NCBI RefSeq assembly: GCF_019774615.1
Contig: NZ_CP081496.1
Coordinates: 930,001 to 994,000, forward strand
DNA length: 64,000 bases
Origin: Streptomyces sp. BHT-5-2
Lineage (GTDB): Bacteria; Actinomycetota; Actinomycetes; Streptomycetales; Streptomycetaceae
Direction of reading: 5' to 3'
Below are positions 26,994 through 35,153 of this stretch, piece by piece. The notes below the pieces were generated by a model. It searched no databases. It saw nothing but the letters and a program-made list of their open reading frames with translations, and had not been told where the DNA came from. The translations under genes were made by a program, and so were the position numbers. How positions within the stretch are numbered: the stretch's first letter is position 1; the number at the start of each line of letters is the position of its first letter.

Positions 26994-27010
26994 TCTGACG
27001 TACCGTCAGA
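26994..27010. promoter_or_regulatory. Regulon palindrome A (TCTGACG-TAC-CGTCAGA)
   Basis: A perfect 7-bp inverted repeat with a 3-bp spacer, 38 bp before the TTG of the LLM gene at 26956. Its core CTGACGTACCGTCAG is the same pattern as 11 other sites in this window, most of them directly upstream of catabolic genes. The layout is typical of a TetR-family operator. Confidence 0.8.
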
Positions 27011-27069
27011 TCTGATGCCCCGACTGTTCCAGCGGCGCCGGGGCCCGTCAATACCCGCAGCGGGCAAAG

Positions 27070-27084
27070 CTGACGCTCCATCAG
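27070..27084. promoter_or_regulatory. Regulon palindrome B (CTGACGCTCCATCAG)
   Basis: Imperfect copy of the same 15-bp palindrome (right arm CATCAG), between the SDR stop codon and the LLM gene start, 60 bp upstream of site A. The spacing would allow two repressor dimers. Confidence 0.7.
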
Positions 27085-27106
27085 GTACGGTCCGGGCGGC
27101 AGACCC

Positions 27107-27892
27107 TCAGAACGGACTCACCCCCGCCAGCCACCCCCCGTCGATCACGAACGGCTGCCCGGTGATGTACGACGAGTCCTCCCCCGACAGGAAGAGCGCC
27201 AGCCGGGCCACCTCCTCGGGGCGCCCGATCCGCCCCAGCGGCACCAGCCTCCGGTACAGCTCGTCCACCGCCCGCACGGACTCCTCCGGATCCGCCGACG
27301 GGTCCAGTGCCGCCGGGTTCGTCATCGGTGTGTCGATCGCCCCCGGGCACACCGCGTTGACCCGTATCCCCCGGCCCGCCAGCTCCAGCGCGGCGACCCG
27401 GGTCAGCCCCACCACCGCGTGCTTGGTGGCGGCGTACGCGCCGACGAACGCCATGCCGGTCAGGCCCGCGTACGAGGCGGTGTTGACGATCGTCCCGCCG
27501 CCGGCCGCCGCGATCCGGGGCGCCAGCGTCCGGATCCCCAGGAAGCACCCGGTCTGATTGACGTCGAGCACCCGCCGGAACTCCTCCAGCGGGGTGTCCA
27601 CCAGCGCGTTGAACCGCAGGATCCCCGCGTTGTTCACCAGCCCGTCGACCTTCCCGAACGCCCCCTCGGCGACCTCGACGAGCGCCGCCCAGTCCCCCTC
27701 CACCGCCACGTCCAGCCGCACGAACCGGGCCCGCTCCACGCCCAACTCGGCCGCCAGCGCCTCCCCTTGTTCCGTCCGCACATCACCGAGCACCACCCGC
27801 GCCCCCTCGGCCACGAACAGCCGCGCCTCCTGCTCCCCCTGCCCCCGCGCCGCGCCGGTGATCACGATGACCCTGCCGTCGAGCTTGCCCAT
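27107..27892 (-). CDS. SDR-family NAD(P)-dependent oxidoreductase
   Basis: Classical short-chain dehydrogenase of 261 aa. ITGAARGQGEQEARLF near residue 11 is the TGxxxGxG cofactor site. LVNNAGIL, the catalytic Ser region (TIVNTASYAG), Tyr-x-x-x-Lys (AYAATKHAVVG) and VNAVCPGAIDTPM follow. Asp in LGDVR after strand 2 suggests NAD(H) preference. The product is probably a secondary-alcohol or hydroxyacyl dehydrogenase of the local catabolic set. GGGAG lies upstream of the ATG. It begins 71 bp after the second LLM gene and is probably co-transcribed with it. Confidence 0.9.
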   Translation of the reverse strand: MGKLDGRVIVITGAARGQGEQEARLFVAEGARVVLGDVRTEQGEALAAELGVERARFVRLDVAVEGDWAALVEVAEGAFGKVDGLVNNAGILRFNALVDTPLEEFRRVLDVNQTGCFLGIRTLAPRIAAAGGGTIVNTASYAGLTGMAFVGAYAATKHAVVGLTRVAALELAGRGIRVNAVCPGAIDTPMTNPAALDPSADPEESVRAVDELYRRLVPLGRIGRPEEVARLALFLSGEDSSYITGQPFVIDGGWLAGVSPF

Positions 27893-27963
27893 GCCTGCGC
27901 TCCCGTGATGTCCGCCAAGGCCCCGCCTCCGCCGCCCCGTCCTCCCCGCAAGGAGGGCCGCGG

Positions 27964-28914
27964 TCAGTCGTTCAGCAGCGGACCGACCTCGGCCCCGAAG
28001 GCCGCCATCTGCTCGACCAGTTCGGACCGGCCGCGGCTGCGGAACCGCACCTGGACCTGCCGCACCCCCATCGCCCCGTACTCCCGCAGCGAGGCGGCGA
28101 TCCGCTCCGGCGCCCCGACGAGCGTCCGCCGCCCGACGTCCCACCCCGGCTCGCCCACGTACACCGGCTCCGCGATCGCCCCGATCTCGATCGGCTCGGC
28201 GATCCCGGCCGCCTCCCGCGTCCGCAGCAACCTCCCGATCTGCCGTGGCAGCTCCTCCCTCCGGTCCCCCTGCGGCAGCCAGCCGTCCCCGCGCACCGCC
28301 GCCCGCCGCACCGCCGCCGGGGACGAGCCCCCCACCCACACCGGAGGCCGCGGCGACTGCACCGGCCGCGGCCCCAACGCCAACCCCCCGAACCCGAACC
28401 GCTCCCCCTTGAACTCGGGGAACTCCTCCTCCCCCAACGCCGCCTTCAACGCGTCGATCGCCTCGTCCAGCACCGCGCCCCGCCGCGCGAAGTCCACCCC
28501 GAGCGCCTCGAACTCCTCGCGCACATGCCCGGCGCCGACCCCGAGGATCAGCCGCCCGCCGGACAGCCGGTCCACCGTCGCGTACTGCTTGGCGCCGACC
28601 AGCGGATGCCGCAGCCCCACCACCGCCACATGACTGAGCAGCCGGACCCGCTCCGTGACCGCCGCCAGATAGGACAGCGTGGCCACCGGGTCGTACCAGA
28701 CCGTCCCCATCGCCCCGGCCAGCCGCCGCGGTATCGCCACATGCTCACAGCACGCCACATACGCGAACCCGGCCCGGTCCGCCGCCCGCGCCACCGCCAC
28801 CAGATCCGCCGGCCCGGCCCCCGCCTCCCACCCCTCCGCGAAGACCGCGCTCTGCGCCTGCACCGGCAGCTGCATCCCGTACACCAGCCGCCCCTGCGGC
28901 AGCACTTGCACCAT
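27964..28914 (-). CDS. LLM-class F420-dependent oxidoreductase
   Basis: A 316-aa luciferase-like TIM-barrel protein. GFAYVACCEHVAIP near residue 50, ERVRLLSHVAVVGLRHPLV, VDRLSGGRLILGVGAGHVREEFEALG and PPVWVGGSSPAAVRRA are typical of the actinobacterial F420-dependent branch (TIGR03619-like). The substrate is unknown. GGAGGAG lies 7 nt before the ATG. It is the first gene of the minus-strand set that continues with the SDR. A regulon palindrome lies 72 bp upstream. Confidence 0.86.
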   Translation of the reverse strand: MVQVLPQGRLVYGMQLPVQAQSAVFAEGWEAGAGPADLVAVARAADRAGFAYVACCEHVAIPRRLAGAMGTVWYDPVATLSYLAAVTERVRLLSHVAVVGLRHPLVGAKQYATVDRLSGGRLILGVGAGHVREEFEALGVDFARRGAVLDEAIDALKAALGEEEFPEFKGERFGFGGLALGPRPVQSPRPPVWVGGSSPAAVRRAAVRGDGWLPQGDRREELPRQIGRLLRTREAAGIAEPIEIGAIAEPVYVGEPGWDVGRRTLVGAPERIAASLREYGAMGVRQVQVRFRSRGRSELVEQMAAFGAEVGPLLND

Positions 28915-29339
28915 GTCCACGCTCCTCCGCCCCTGCCCGACCCGGCGCCCACCGCGCCGCACTCGAAGTGGGGTCATGGTGGTATCTGACACCACATCAG
29001 ACAAGGGGTGCGTCACGGACTGCTCGCCCCGGGTACCCGATGCGGCCGGGAGCATGTCGATTCCGGTGCGTCCCATCGCCGAGAGGCGTGGACCCGTCCG
29101 GGTGCGGCTCGCCGGTCGGCGTCCAGGGCTGCCCGGGGTGGCCGTCGCCGTCGACTTTGCCATGGCCGCCGCCTTGCACGAAGTGGTTTCCGATCGGATG
29201 TTCACCGGGCCTCCTCCCTGCAAGGCCGGAACTTCATTGCGCGTTCCCTTTACGGGACGGACCCCAACCCAGCGGGGAGGTGCGGAGCCCAGCCCAACTA
29301 CGGGCAGTCAGAGTCGGTTACGGTCCTTGTCGGCCCTCT
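28915..29339. other. Intergenic region, no supported gene
   Basis: The 425 bp hold the promoter side of the LLM gene with one regulon palindrome (28986-29000). The remainder, up to the end of the second small-gene cassette, has open frames on both strands, but their compositions do not look coding and match no family I know. It may include decayed sequence at the border of the accessory cassette. Confidence 0.4.
28986..29000. promoter_or_regulatory. Regulon palindrome C (CTGACACCACATCAG)
   Basis: A weaker copy of the shared palindrome (left arm CTGAC, right arm ATCAG), 72 bp upstream of the LLM gene at 28914. A wider imperfect dyad (ATG..GGT..ACC..CAT) surrounds part of it. Confidence 0.55.
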
Positions 29340-29531
29340 TCACCGGCATCCCTGCCTCGGGTGAGGGTGCCGACGCATCTCGACGTTGCAGTCCGTCGCC
29401 TTCGACCAGTCGCCAACGGCACAGGCGCGCGCACGCTGCTCGGCCAGCGCCTCGCAGACATCACACCCGGCAACCGGCAAGGGCTCCTGCAACGGTCCCC
29501 TCAGCTGAACCGGCAGGCCCATACTGCCCAT
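29340..29531 (-). CDS. 63-aa Cys-containing protein of duplicated cassette, second gene (copy 2)
   Basis: Paralogue of the gene at 19993-20166. Core AGCDVCEALAEQRARACAVG...TDCNVEMRRHPH, with CxxC, one extra Cys in the helix and another in DCNVE. It starts inside the stop codon of the first gene (TGATG), exactly as in copy 1, and extends four to six residues further at the C-terminus (PRQGCR). No function is known. Here no radical SAM or methyltransferase gene follows; the next gene downstream is the unrelated LLM gene. Confidence 0.7.
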   Translation of the reverse strand: MGSMGLPVQLRGPLQEPLPVAGCDVCEALAEQRARACAVGDWSKATDCNVEMRRHPHPRQGCR

Positions 29532-29863
29532 CAGCTCGCCACCTCCACACCGTGGATCCAGCGCGGTCCGGCGTCGATCCCGTGCGCCGCGAGCCACAGG
29601 GTCCGCCGGCGGCTGCGCTGCAGGCGCCGTTCCCGTCGCCGCCGGCGTTCCTCGAGGGTGAGGACGTAGGGACGGATAAGGGAATCGTCCGCGTCATGCA
29701 GCAGCTTCGGCTGCCGCTGGACAGGGACCAGCGGACGCGTGAACGTCGACTCGTCCGCCGAACTACCCGAGACAGGCAGTGAACCGGCGGAGCGGTGACG
29801 CCCTCGGGCGGGCAGTAACAGCCGCAGCAGCGTCTCGAAGATCCAAGCGCTATGTTTGCGCAT
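29531..29863 (-). CDS. Small protein of duplicated cassette, first gene (copy 2)
   Basis: The 110-aa product is a paralogue of the gene at 19709. It has an N-terminal amphipathic segment WIFETLLRLLLPARGRHR, a Ser/Pro-rich middle, DSLIRPYVLTLEERRR, an Arg-rich segment and a C-terminal HGVEVAS. The ATG at 29863 is set by GGAGGTTGACGGC directly upstream, nearly the same leader as in copy 1. It is divergent from an XRE-TPR regulator gene (287-bp gap). The strongly basic C-terminal half might bind nucleic acid, but this is inference only. Confidence 0.7.
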   Translation of the reverse strand: MRKHSAWIFETLLRLLLPARGRHRSAGSLPVSGSSADESTFTRPLVPVQRQPKLLHDADDSLIRPYVLTLEERRRRRERRLQRSRRRTLWLAAHGIDAGPRWIHGVEVAS

Positions 29864-30150
29864 GCCGTCAACCTCCAGGGATTGATGGCCACGCCCCCGA
29901 ACCGTTCGCCTCGGTTGCGGGGGACTTGAGTGAGTGGCCACGTGGAGACCGACGGTATGGCCCGCGAGGAGGACAAAGGGACACAGTTTGTAGCCCCACG
30001 CCTGCGCAGCAACTCGGCAGCAACTGTGCCTAGTTCGACCGGTTGGTCCAGCAGAACAGCGGTCCCGTTGAGTGACGGCGGGCCGAGCGCTGCGTGCCGG
30101 TCCCAACCAGGCGTACCGTTCCGAGTGTCGACGTCAGATCGGAGCCCCCT

Positions 30151-31377
30151 ATGGCCCACTTCCCTGACATGCAAGAGGCGGACAGCAACGGCCAGCGGCT
30201 TGCGCGCATTCGGATGCGCCGCCGATGGACACAGCAGCGTCTTGCCACCGAGACCGGGTACAGCATTTCCGCGGTAAAGGCATTCGAGCAGGGGCGCAGG
30301 GCGCTGGACCGGCCCGCAGTGATCCTCTCCCTGTGCCGCGTCCTCGACTGCCATCCGGCCGAGATCACCGGAGGCCCCGTAATCCCCCCACAATCCGACC
30401 TCGCCGGGCAGGCGGCAGTCGCCGGCGTGGCGGCGGTCCGTCGAGCGGTCCTCCGGCACGGTCGGCCTGCGCGTCCGACCGAGGAAGAGGTCGCGAACGT
30501 AGACCTTGTCGAGCTACGCACCCGGACCCGGGCGGCCAACGACGACCGCCACGCGGCGAAGTTGGCAAGCGCCGGCGAGACACTGCCCGTCTTGCTCCGG
30601 GACCTCCAAGTTGCGGCCGAGGTCTCCGAAGGCACTGCACACCGAGCGGCGTTCTCGATGCTGGCCACCGCCTACGAGTGCGCCATGCAGTACCTGTACA
30701 AGCTGGGTCATGTCTCGGACGCCACCCTCGCGACGGAACGTGTCGTGTGGTCTGCCGAGGCCACCGGCGACCCGCTGCGTGTTCTGGCCGCCCAGTGGTA
30801 CGACGCCGGTGAGTTCCTGAACATCGGTGAGCACGACGAGGCGGGGGCCATCATCGATGACGCCTTGACGACGCTCACGCGCGTGCCGTCACCACCGCCC
30901 GAAGCAGTGTCGCTCCGTGGCGCCTTCGAGCTGAAGGCCGCCTTGAACCACGCCCGCGCGGCCGAAAAAGACGCGGCCGACCGCCATTGGCGAAGGGCGG
31001 AATCGGCAGCGCACGAGCTTGGCGGGGACCGCGACGACTGGCATCTCCAGTTCGGGCCCACGAACGTAGCGATCTGGGGTGTGAGCCTGCCCGTCGAGCT
31101 GGGGCAGGGGCGCCTGGCCGTCGACAGAGCGAAGCGGGTCAGGTTGCCGGAGACCTACAGTCGCGAGCGCCGCTCACACCACTTCATCGACATAGGGCGC
31201 GCGCACTTCTACAACGGGCAGCGTGACCAGGCACTGGACGCGTTTCTCCAGGCGGAACGCCTCGCCCCGCAGGCAACCCGGATGCATGCGGGAGTCCGCG
31301 AGACCGTGGGCACAATGCTCCGCACTCAGAAGCGCGGACGGCTGGCCGAACTGGGCATTCGCCTGGGGGTGGTGTGA
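30151..31377 (+). CDS. XRE-family HTH regulator with long C-terminal TPR-like helical domain
   Basis: A 408-aa protein. The HTH occupies residues ~15-70 (LARIRMRRRWTQQRLATETG). The remaining ~330 residues are helical with TPR-like repeats, for example AFSMLATAYECAMQYLYKLG, VLAAQWYDAGEFLNIGEHDEAG and ALDAFLQAERLAPQATRM. TPR-containing regulators often sense a peptide or protein partner. GGAG lies 6 nt before the ATG. It is divergent from the second small-gene cassette, mirroring the XRE gene at 18653-19492 beside the first. Codon use is less G+C-biased than in core genes. Confidence 0.83.
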   Translation: MAHFPDMQEADSNGQRLARIRMRRRWTQQRLATETGYSISAVKAFEQGRRALDRPAVILSLCRVLDCHPAEITGGPVIPPQSDLAGQAAVAGVAAVRRAVLRHGRPARPTEEEVANVDLVELRTRTRAANDDRHAAKLASAGETLPVLLRDLQVAAEVSEGTAHRAAFSMLATAYECAMQYLYKLGHVSDATLATERVVWSAEATGDPLRVLAAQWYDAGEFLNIGEHDEAGAIIDDALTTLTRVPSPPPEAVSLRGAFELKAALNHARAAEKDAADRHWRRAESAAHELGGDRDDWHLQFGPTNVAIWGVSLPVELGQGRLAVDRAKRVRLPETYSRERRSHHFIDIGRAHFYNGQRDQALDAFLQAERLAPQATRMHAGVRETVGTMLRTQKRGRLAELGIRLGVV

Positions 31378-31662
31378 ATAGGGCCATCTGAGGCGATAGC
31401 GCATGACCGTACGGTGAACGTCCTCAACAGCTACGTCTGTCAAGCACAAGCTCCCTCGTGCCGTGTGTTGCAGTTCCGCCTCCTGCTGGCCACGTCACAG
31501 CCACCTCATCCTGTGACCGGCTTCCCGAAAGTCACTGAATTCCTCTGCAGTCACCGGCACTCAACCTTTCCTGTTGTGGAAAGGATCAGTCCTTGACCGG
31601 GCCGCGGCCGCGTCAGAGCATCGGACACGACAGAGGACCGCGAAGACTCCGAGGGGGAATCC

Positions 31663-31881
31663 ATGGCCGCTGAGCCACTGCGCAAGCTGTCCGGGTCGCC
31701 GGACTGCAGGAACGGCACATGCCCGACCCTGTGGGCCAAGACCGCCACCAACGACTACGTGGTGCAGGGCTACGTGATCACCGATCCGGAAGAACTGGCA
31801 CAGCTTGATCTTCCCGACGGGGAGACGGCCGTACGGATTCCCGCTGCAGTGCTGGAGGGGTACTTCCGTGCTCAGCGGTGA
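31663..31881 (+). CDS. Small hypothetical protein upstream of DUF6879 gene
   Basis: The 72-aa product (MAAEPLRKLSGSPDCRNGTC...) has DCRNGTCPTLW near the N-terminus and an acidic C-terminal half (TDPEELAQLDLPDGETAVRI). Similar small proteins stand before DUF6879 genes in Streptomyces, as I recall, but no function is known. GAGGGGGA precedes the ATG. It overlaps the DUF6879 gene by 14 nt, so the two are coupled. The 285-bp gap before it holds no gene I can support. Confidence 0.7.
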   Translation: MAAEPLRKLSGSPDCRNGTCPTLWAKTATNDYVVQGYVITDPEELAQLDLPDGETAVRIPAAVLEGYFRAQR

Positions 31882-32377
31882 GCAGTTCGGCCGGCTCTTC
31901 GAGAGCTTCGAGCGGACGGCGTTCCGGCTGGAGACGCTGCCCGAGTACGACGTCGAGGAAGAGCGCGAAGAGATCGCTCGTTTCCTTGCCGGTGAAGACA
32001 TGGGTCCGGAGTGGGCCGACAACCCTTGGGTGCGGTCGATGACTGACAAGGGCAAGCAGGTGTCTCGGGTCCACGTCCTTACATCGCCGTTGACCGACTA
32101 CCTGCGATACGAGCTCGCTGCATACCCCGGCAACATCAAGGCCGGGGAATCCATCGGGATCATCGATTTCGCCGAGCAGGCCGTAAAAGGTCTTCCCGGA
32201 CACGACTTCTGGCTGTTCGACGACCGTCAGGTCTACCGCATGCACTACACGGAGACCGGCGCATTTATCGGCGGTGAGCTGCTGCCACCGGGCAAGCTGA
32301 GCGAGTACCAGGGCTACCGCGACTTGGCGTTGACTCATGCTGTGCCGTTCGCGGACTACTGGGAGCGGCAGCACTGA
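31868..32377 (+). CDS. DUF6879 family protein
   Basis: A 169-aa soluble acidic protein (MLSGEQFGRLFESFERTAF...) with ETLPEYDVEEEREEIARFLAG, WVRSMTDKGKQVSRVHVL and a C-terminal YRDLALTHAVPFADYW, which match the DUF6879 family of Streptomyces regulator loci. The function is unknown. The GTG at 31868 has GGAGGGG 8 nt upstream. It overlaps both neighbours: 14 nt with the small gene before it and 4 nt (CTGA) with the XRE gene after it if that gene starts at CTG. Confidence 0.8.
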   Translation: MLSGEQFGRLFESFERTAFRLETLPEYDVEEEREEIARFLAGEDMGPEWADNPWVRSMTDKGKQVSRVHVLTSPLTDYLRYELAAYPGNIKAGESIGIIDFAEQAVKGLPGHDFWLFDDRQVYRMHYTETGAFIGGELLPPGKLSEYQGYRDLALTHAVPFADYWERQH

Positions 32378-33207
32378 GCGCAGAGTCGATCGGCAGGGCC
32401 CTTCGGACGCTGCGGATCGCCTCCGGACTGACCGGAAGCACCGTGGCCCGAAGGGCTTCGATGTCAGCCGGAAAACTATCCAAGATCGAAAATGGGCGAA
32501 CTCTGCCCACGATCCAGGACGTAGACCCGGTCCTGAGCGCCCTCGGCATTTCCGAAGCGGTGAAAGACGAATTCCTGGCCACAGTCCGTATAGAAGTCAC
32601 AGAAGCCACCGCGTGGCGCCTGCTACGCCGCCTGGGGCCGTGGAAACACCAGCACACCATCAAGGCCATTGAGGCCGCCACCGCTTCTCTCAGGCTGTTT
32701 CAGGGGCAGTTGGTTCCTGGACTGCTCCAGACCGCCGAATACGCATCCGCAGTGTTCGGACTGCCCCCGGCGCTGCCCGAGGAGACCAGGGCACGAACGG
32801 TGGCAGCGCGACTTGAGCGACAAGCGGCCCTGTACGAAGGCGGGCGGAGCTTCCACTTTCTGATCTGTGAGCACGCCCTTCGGTGGCTGATCTGTGCGCC
32901 TGCCGTGATGGCCCTCCAGCTCGACCGGTTGGTCTCCCTCTCCCGGCTCGCCAACGTCCGCATCGGGATCGTGCCGCAGGCAGGCCGCATGCCGGACTTC
33001 CCGATGAACTGCTTCAGTCTTCACGACGACTGGCTGGTCATCATCGAAACGTTTTATGCCGAGTACACAACTCGTGACCCGAAAGACGTGGAGATCTATA
33101 CCGCGACGTTCAATCGTTTCACCGAAGTCGCCTTCTACGGAGACACCATGAGGGACCTGGCTGAAGGAATCCGAGACGAACTCTTGAGGGAACAGGAAAC
33201 AGGCTAG
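32374..33207 (+). CDS. XRE-family regulator with DUF5753 domain, probable CTG start
   Basis: The HTH (IGRALRTLRIASGLTGSTVA and SAGKLSKIENGRTLP) is complete only if translation begins at the CTG at 32374, which overlaps the DUF6879 stop codon and has GGGAG 8 nt upstream. The first in-frame GTG (32443) would remove the first two helices. The rest is a DUF5753 domain with VPGLLQTAEYASAVF, HFLICEHALRWLI and IGIVPQAGRMP; the product is 277 aa. It is the last gene of a three-gene unit with the small protein and DUF6879. It has no DUF397 neighbour, so DUF6879 may play that role. Confidence 0.78.
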   Translation: MSAESIGRALRTLRIASGLTGSTVARRASMSAGKLSKIENGRTLPTIQDVDPVLSALGISEAVKDEFLATVRIEVTEATAWRLLRRLGPWKHQHTIKAIEAATASLRLFQGQLVPGLLQTAEYASAVFGLPPALPEETRARTVAARLERQAALYEGGRSFHFLICEHALRWLICAPAVMALQLDRLVSLSRLANVRIGIVPQAGRMPDFPMNCFSLHDDWLVIIETFYAEYTTRDPKDVEIYTATFNRFTEVAFYGDTMRDLAEGIRDELLREQETG

Positions 33208-33543
33208 GCATCCCCAGCTCGGCACCGGATGATGACTTTCTCAGAAGCAGCCGGGGAGGTATCCGAACTATGCCCGTGGTATCGATCCCTCGTGGAACAA
33301 GGGTCCCGCCGTGCCCATTCCCATGTTCCATTTGCCGGGAAAAGAAGCGCCAGTAGGTGCTCTGTCGGCGCCGTCAGCTGATGACTGCGCCGATGACCGG
33401 AGAGTGAGATTCCCGCCCCGCCCGCGGTGATCTGGACAGTCGAGCGGCCGGAGCGGGTGACCCCACCGCAGGAACCCTGCGGGCCACGGGCCATGCCTCG
33501 ACGTTACGGCGGCATGGCCCCTCACGGAAGAGGAAGTTGGTAG
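33208..33543. other. Intergenic region, no supported gene
   Basis: The 336 bp after the XRE gene show no convincing frame on either strand, no strong hairpin and no repeat. The base composition rises back to the core level here, so the right border of the lower-G+C accessory stretch lies in or near this gap. Confidence 0.4.
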
Positions 33544-33732
33544 ATGGGCACCGCAACCGTCGAGACGTACGACACACGCACGCCCGACTCGGAGGGCTGG
33601 CGCGGAATCCCGTTCCGGCACCCCCGCGACCTGAAGGTCGTCACACAGGCCGACGGCGGGAAGCACGACGGCGGACCGATGCCCCCGGAGGCACCACGTG
33701 ACCCGCAACCGCAGGAGGGCGACGGCAAGTAG
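33544..33732 (+). CDS. Small hydrophilic hypothetical protein
   Basis: The 62-aa product (MGTATVETYDTRTPDSEGW...) contains RGIPFRHPRDLKVVTQ and a Gly/Asp/Pro-rich C-terminus (HDGGPMPPEAPRDPQP). It has no cysteine and no signal peptide. Third codon positions are almost all G or C, and AGAGGAAG precedes the ATG, so I take it as real. No family is recognised. It converges with the amidohydrolase gene. Confidence 0.55.
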   Translation: MGTATVETYDTRTPDSEGWRGIPFRHPRDLKVVTQADGGKHDGGPMPPEAPRDPQPQEGDGK

Positions 33733-33830
33733 GCCCCGGAGCAAACTGAACCGGTCCCGCCCGTGGGCGCCACCCATGGCGTGCGGGCGGGCCCCTGTTC
33801 CGTGCGCGGCGCCGATCGTCCGCACCGCGC

Positions 33831-35117
33831 TCAGCTCCCGCCCACCGACGGCCCCCAAAGCCCCTCCCCCGTGAGCCCCAGCAGTTCGATGGCGTTGCCG
33901 CGGACGATGCGTCGGACGGTGTCGTGGTCGAGGTGGGCCATCTGGGACTCGGCGATCTGGCGGGACTTGGGCCAGGTGGAGTCCGAGTGGGGGTAGTCGG
34001 TCTCGTAGAGGACGTTGCCGACGCCGATCGCGTCGAGGTTCCGCAGGCCGAAGGCGTCGTCGAAGAAGCAGCCGTAGACGCGGCCCGCGAAGAGTTCGGA
34101 CGGGGGCCGGAGGACCTTGTCGGCGACACCGCCCCAGGCGCGGTTCTCCTCCCAGACGATGTCGGCGCGCTCCAGGATGTAGGGGATCCAACCGATCTGC
34201 CCCTCGGCGTACATGATCCGCAGCCCCGGGAAGCGGTCGAACTTGCCGCTCATCAGCCAGTCGGTCATCGAGAAGCAGCAGTTGGCGAAGGTGATCGTGG
34301 AGCCGACCGCGGGCGGGGCGTCGGCCGACGTGGACGGCATCCTGGAGGACGAGCCGATGTGCATGGCGACGACCGTGCCGGTCTCGTCGCAGGCGCGCAG
34401 GAACGGGTCCCAGTGGTCGGTGTGGATGCTGGGCAGCCCCAGGTGCGGCGGGATCTCGCTGAAGCAGACGGCGCGGACGCCGCGGTCCGCGTTGCGGCGC
34501 ACCTCCTCGGCGGCGAGCTCCGCGTCCCACAGGGGGACGATCGTCAGCGGGATCAGCCGGCCGCCGGCCTGCGGGCCGCACCACTCCTCCACCATCCAGT
34601 CGTTGTACGCGCGCACGCCCAGCAGCCCCAGTTCGCGGTCCTCGGCCTCGGTGAAGGTCTGGCCGCAGAAGCGGGGGAAGGTGGGGAAGCAGAGGGCGGA
34701 CTGGACGTGGTTGACGTCCATGTCGGCCAGGCGTTCGGGGACGCTGTAGGAGCCGGGGCGCATCTGCTCGTAGGTGATGCCCTCCAGCCTGATCTCGTCG
34801 CGGGGGTGGCCGACGGCGGTGTCCAGGCGGGTCAGCGGACGGCGCAGGTCCTCGTAGACCCACCAGTCGGCTATCGGGCCGCCCTCCCCCGGGGCGCCCA
34901 TCGTCGGGGTGAACTTGCCGCCGACGAAGGTCATGTCCCTGATCGGGGCGCGGACGATGCGCGGGCCGGTGTCGTGGTACTTCGACGGGAGCCGGTTTTG
35001 CCAGACGTCGGGGGGCTCCACGGTGTGGTCGTCGACCGAGATGATCCGGGGGAAGGCTTCGTTCGATCCGTCGGCCTTGTCGGAGCTACTGGACTTGTCG
35101 GGTTCCGTGGTCTCCAT
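33831..35117 (-). CDS. Amidohydrolase family protein (amidohydrolase_2 type)
   Basis: A 428-aa TIM-barrel hydrolase or decarboxylase. IISVDDHTVEPPDVW near the N-terminus replaces the HxH motif with a single His plus Glu. AMHIGSSSRMPS and YETDYPHSDSTWP supply later metal ligands and the catalytic Asp. Such proteins (ACMSD-like) accompany many CoA-dependent degradation clusters in mycobacteria and Streptomyces and are mostly unassigned. The ATG lacks a ribosome site, and a perfect regulon palindrome ends 22 bp upstream, so the leader is very short. The first ~20 residues are Ser/Asp/Lys-rich. Confidence 0.85.
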   Translation of the reverse strand: METTEPDKSSSSDKADGSNEAFPRIISVDDHTVEPPDVWQNRLPSKYHDTGPRIVRAPIRDMTFVGGKFTPTMGAPGEGGPIADWWVYEDLRRPLTRLDTAVGHPRDEIRLEGITYEQMRPGSYSVPERLADMDVNHVQSALCFPTFPRFCGQTFTEAEDRELGLLGVRAYNDWMVEEWCGPQAGGRLIPLTIVPLWDAELAAEEVRRNADRGVRAVCFSEIPPHLGLPSIHTDHWDPFLRACDETGTVVAMHIGSSSRMPSTSADAPPAVGSTITFANCCFSMTDWLMSGKFDRFPGLRIMYAEGQIGWIPYILERADIVWEENRAWGGVADKVLRPPSELFAGRVYGCFFDDAFGLRNLDAIGVGNVLYETDYPHSDSTWPKSRQIAESQMAHLDHDTVRRIVRGNAIELLGLTGEGLWGPSVGGS

Positions 35118-35138
35118 GGGCGTTACGGTAGCGCCGAT

Positions 35139-35153
35139 CTGACGGCCCGTCAG
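35139..35153. promoter_or_regulatory. Regulon palindrome D (CTGACGGCCCGTCAG)
   Basis: A perfect 6-bp inverted repeat with a 3-bp spacer, 22 bp upstream of the amidohydrolase ATG, where a bound repressor would block RNA polymerase. Confidence 0.8.

Noticed and set aside
28997..29339. Small genes in the gap between the LLM gene and cassette copy 2
   Set aside because: Frames on both strands give Arg/Pro/Gly-rich products without ribosome sites or similarity.
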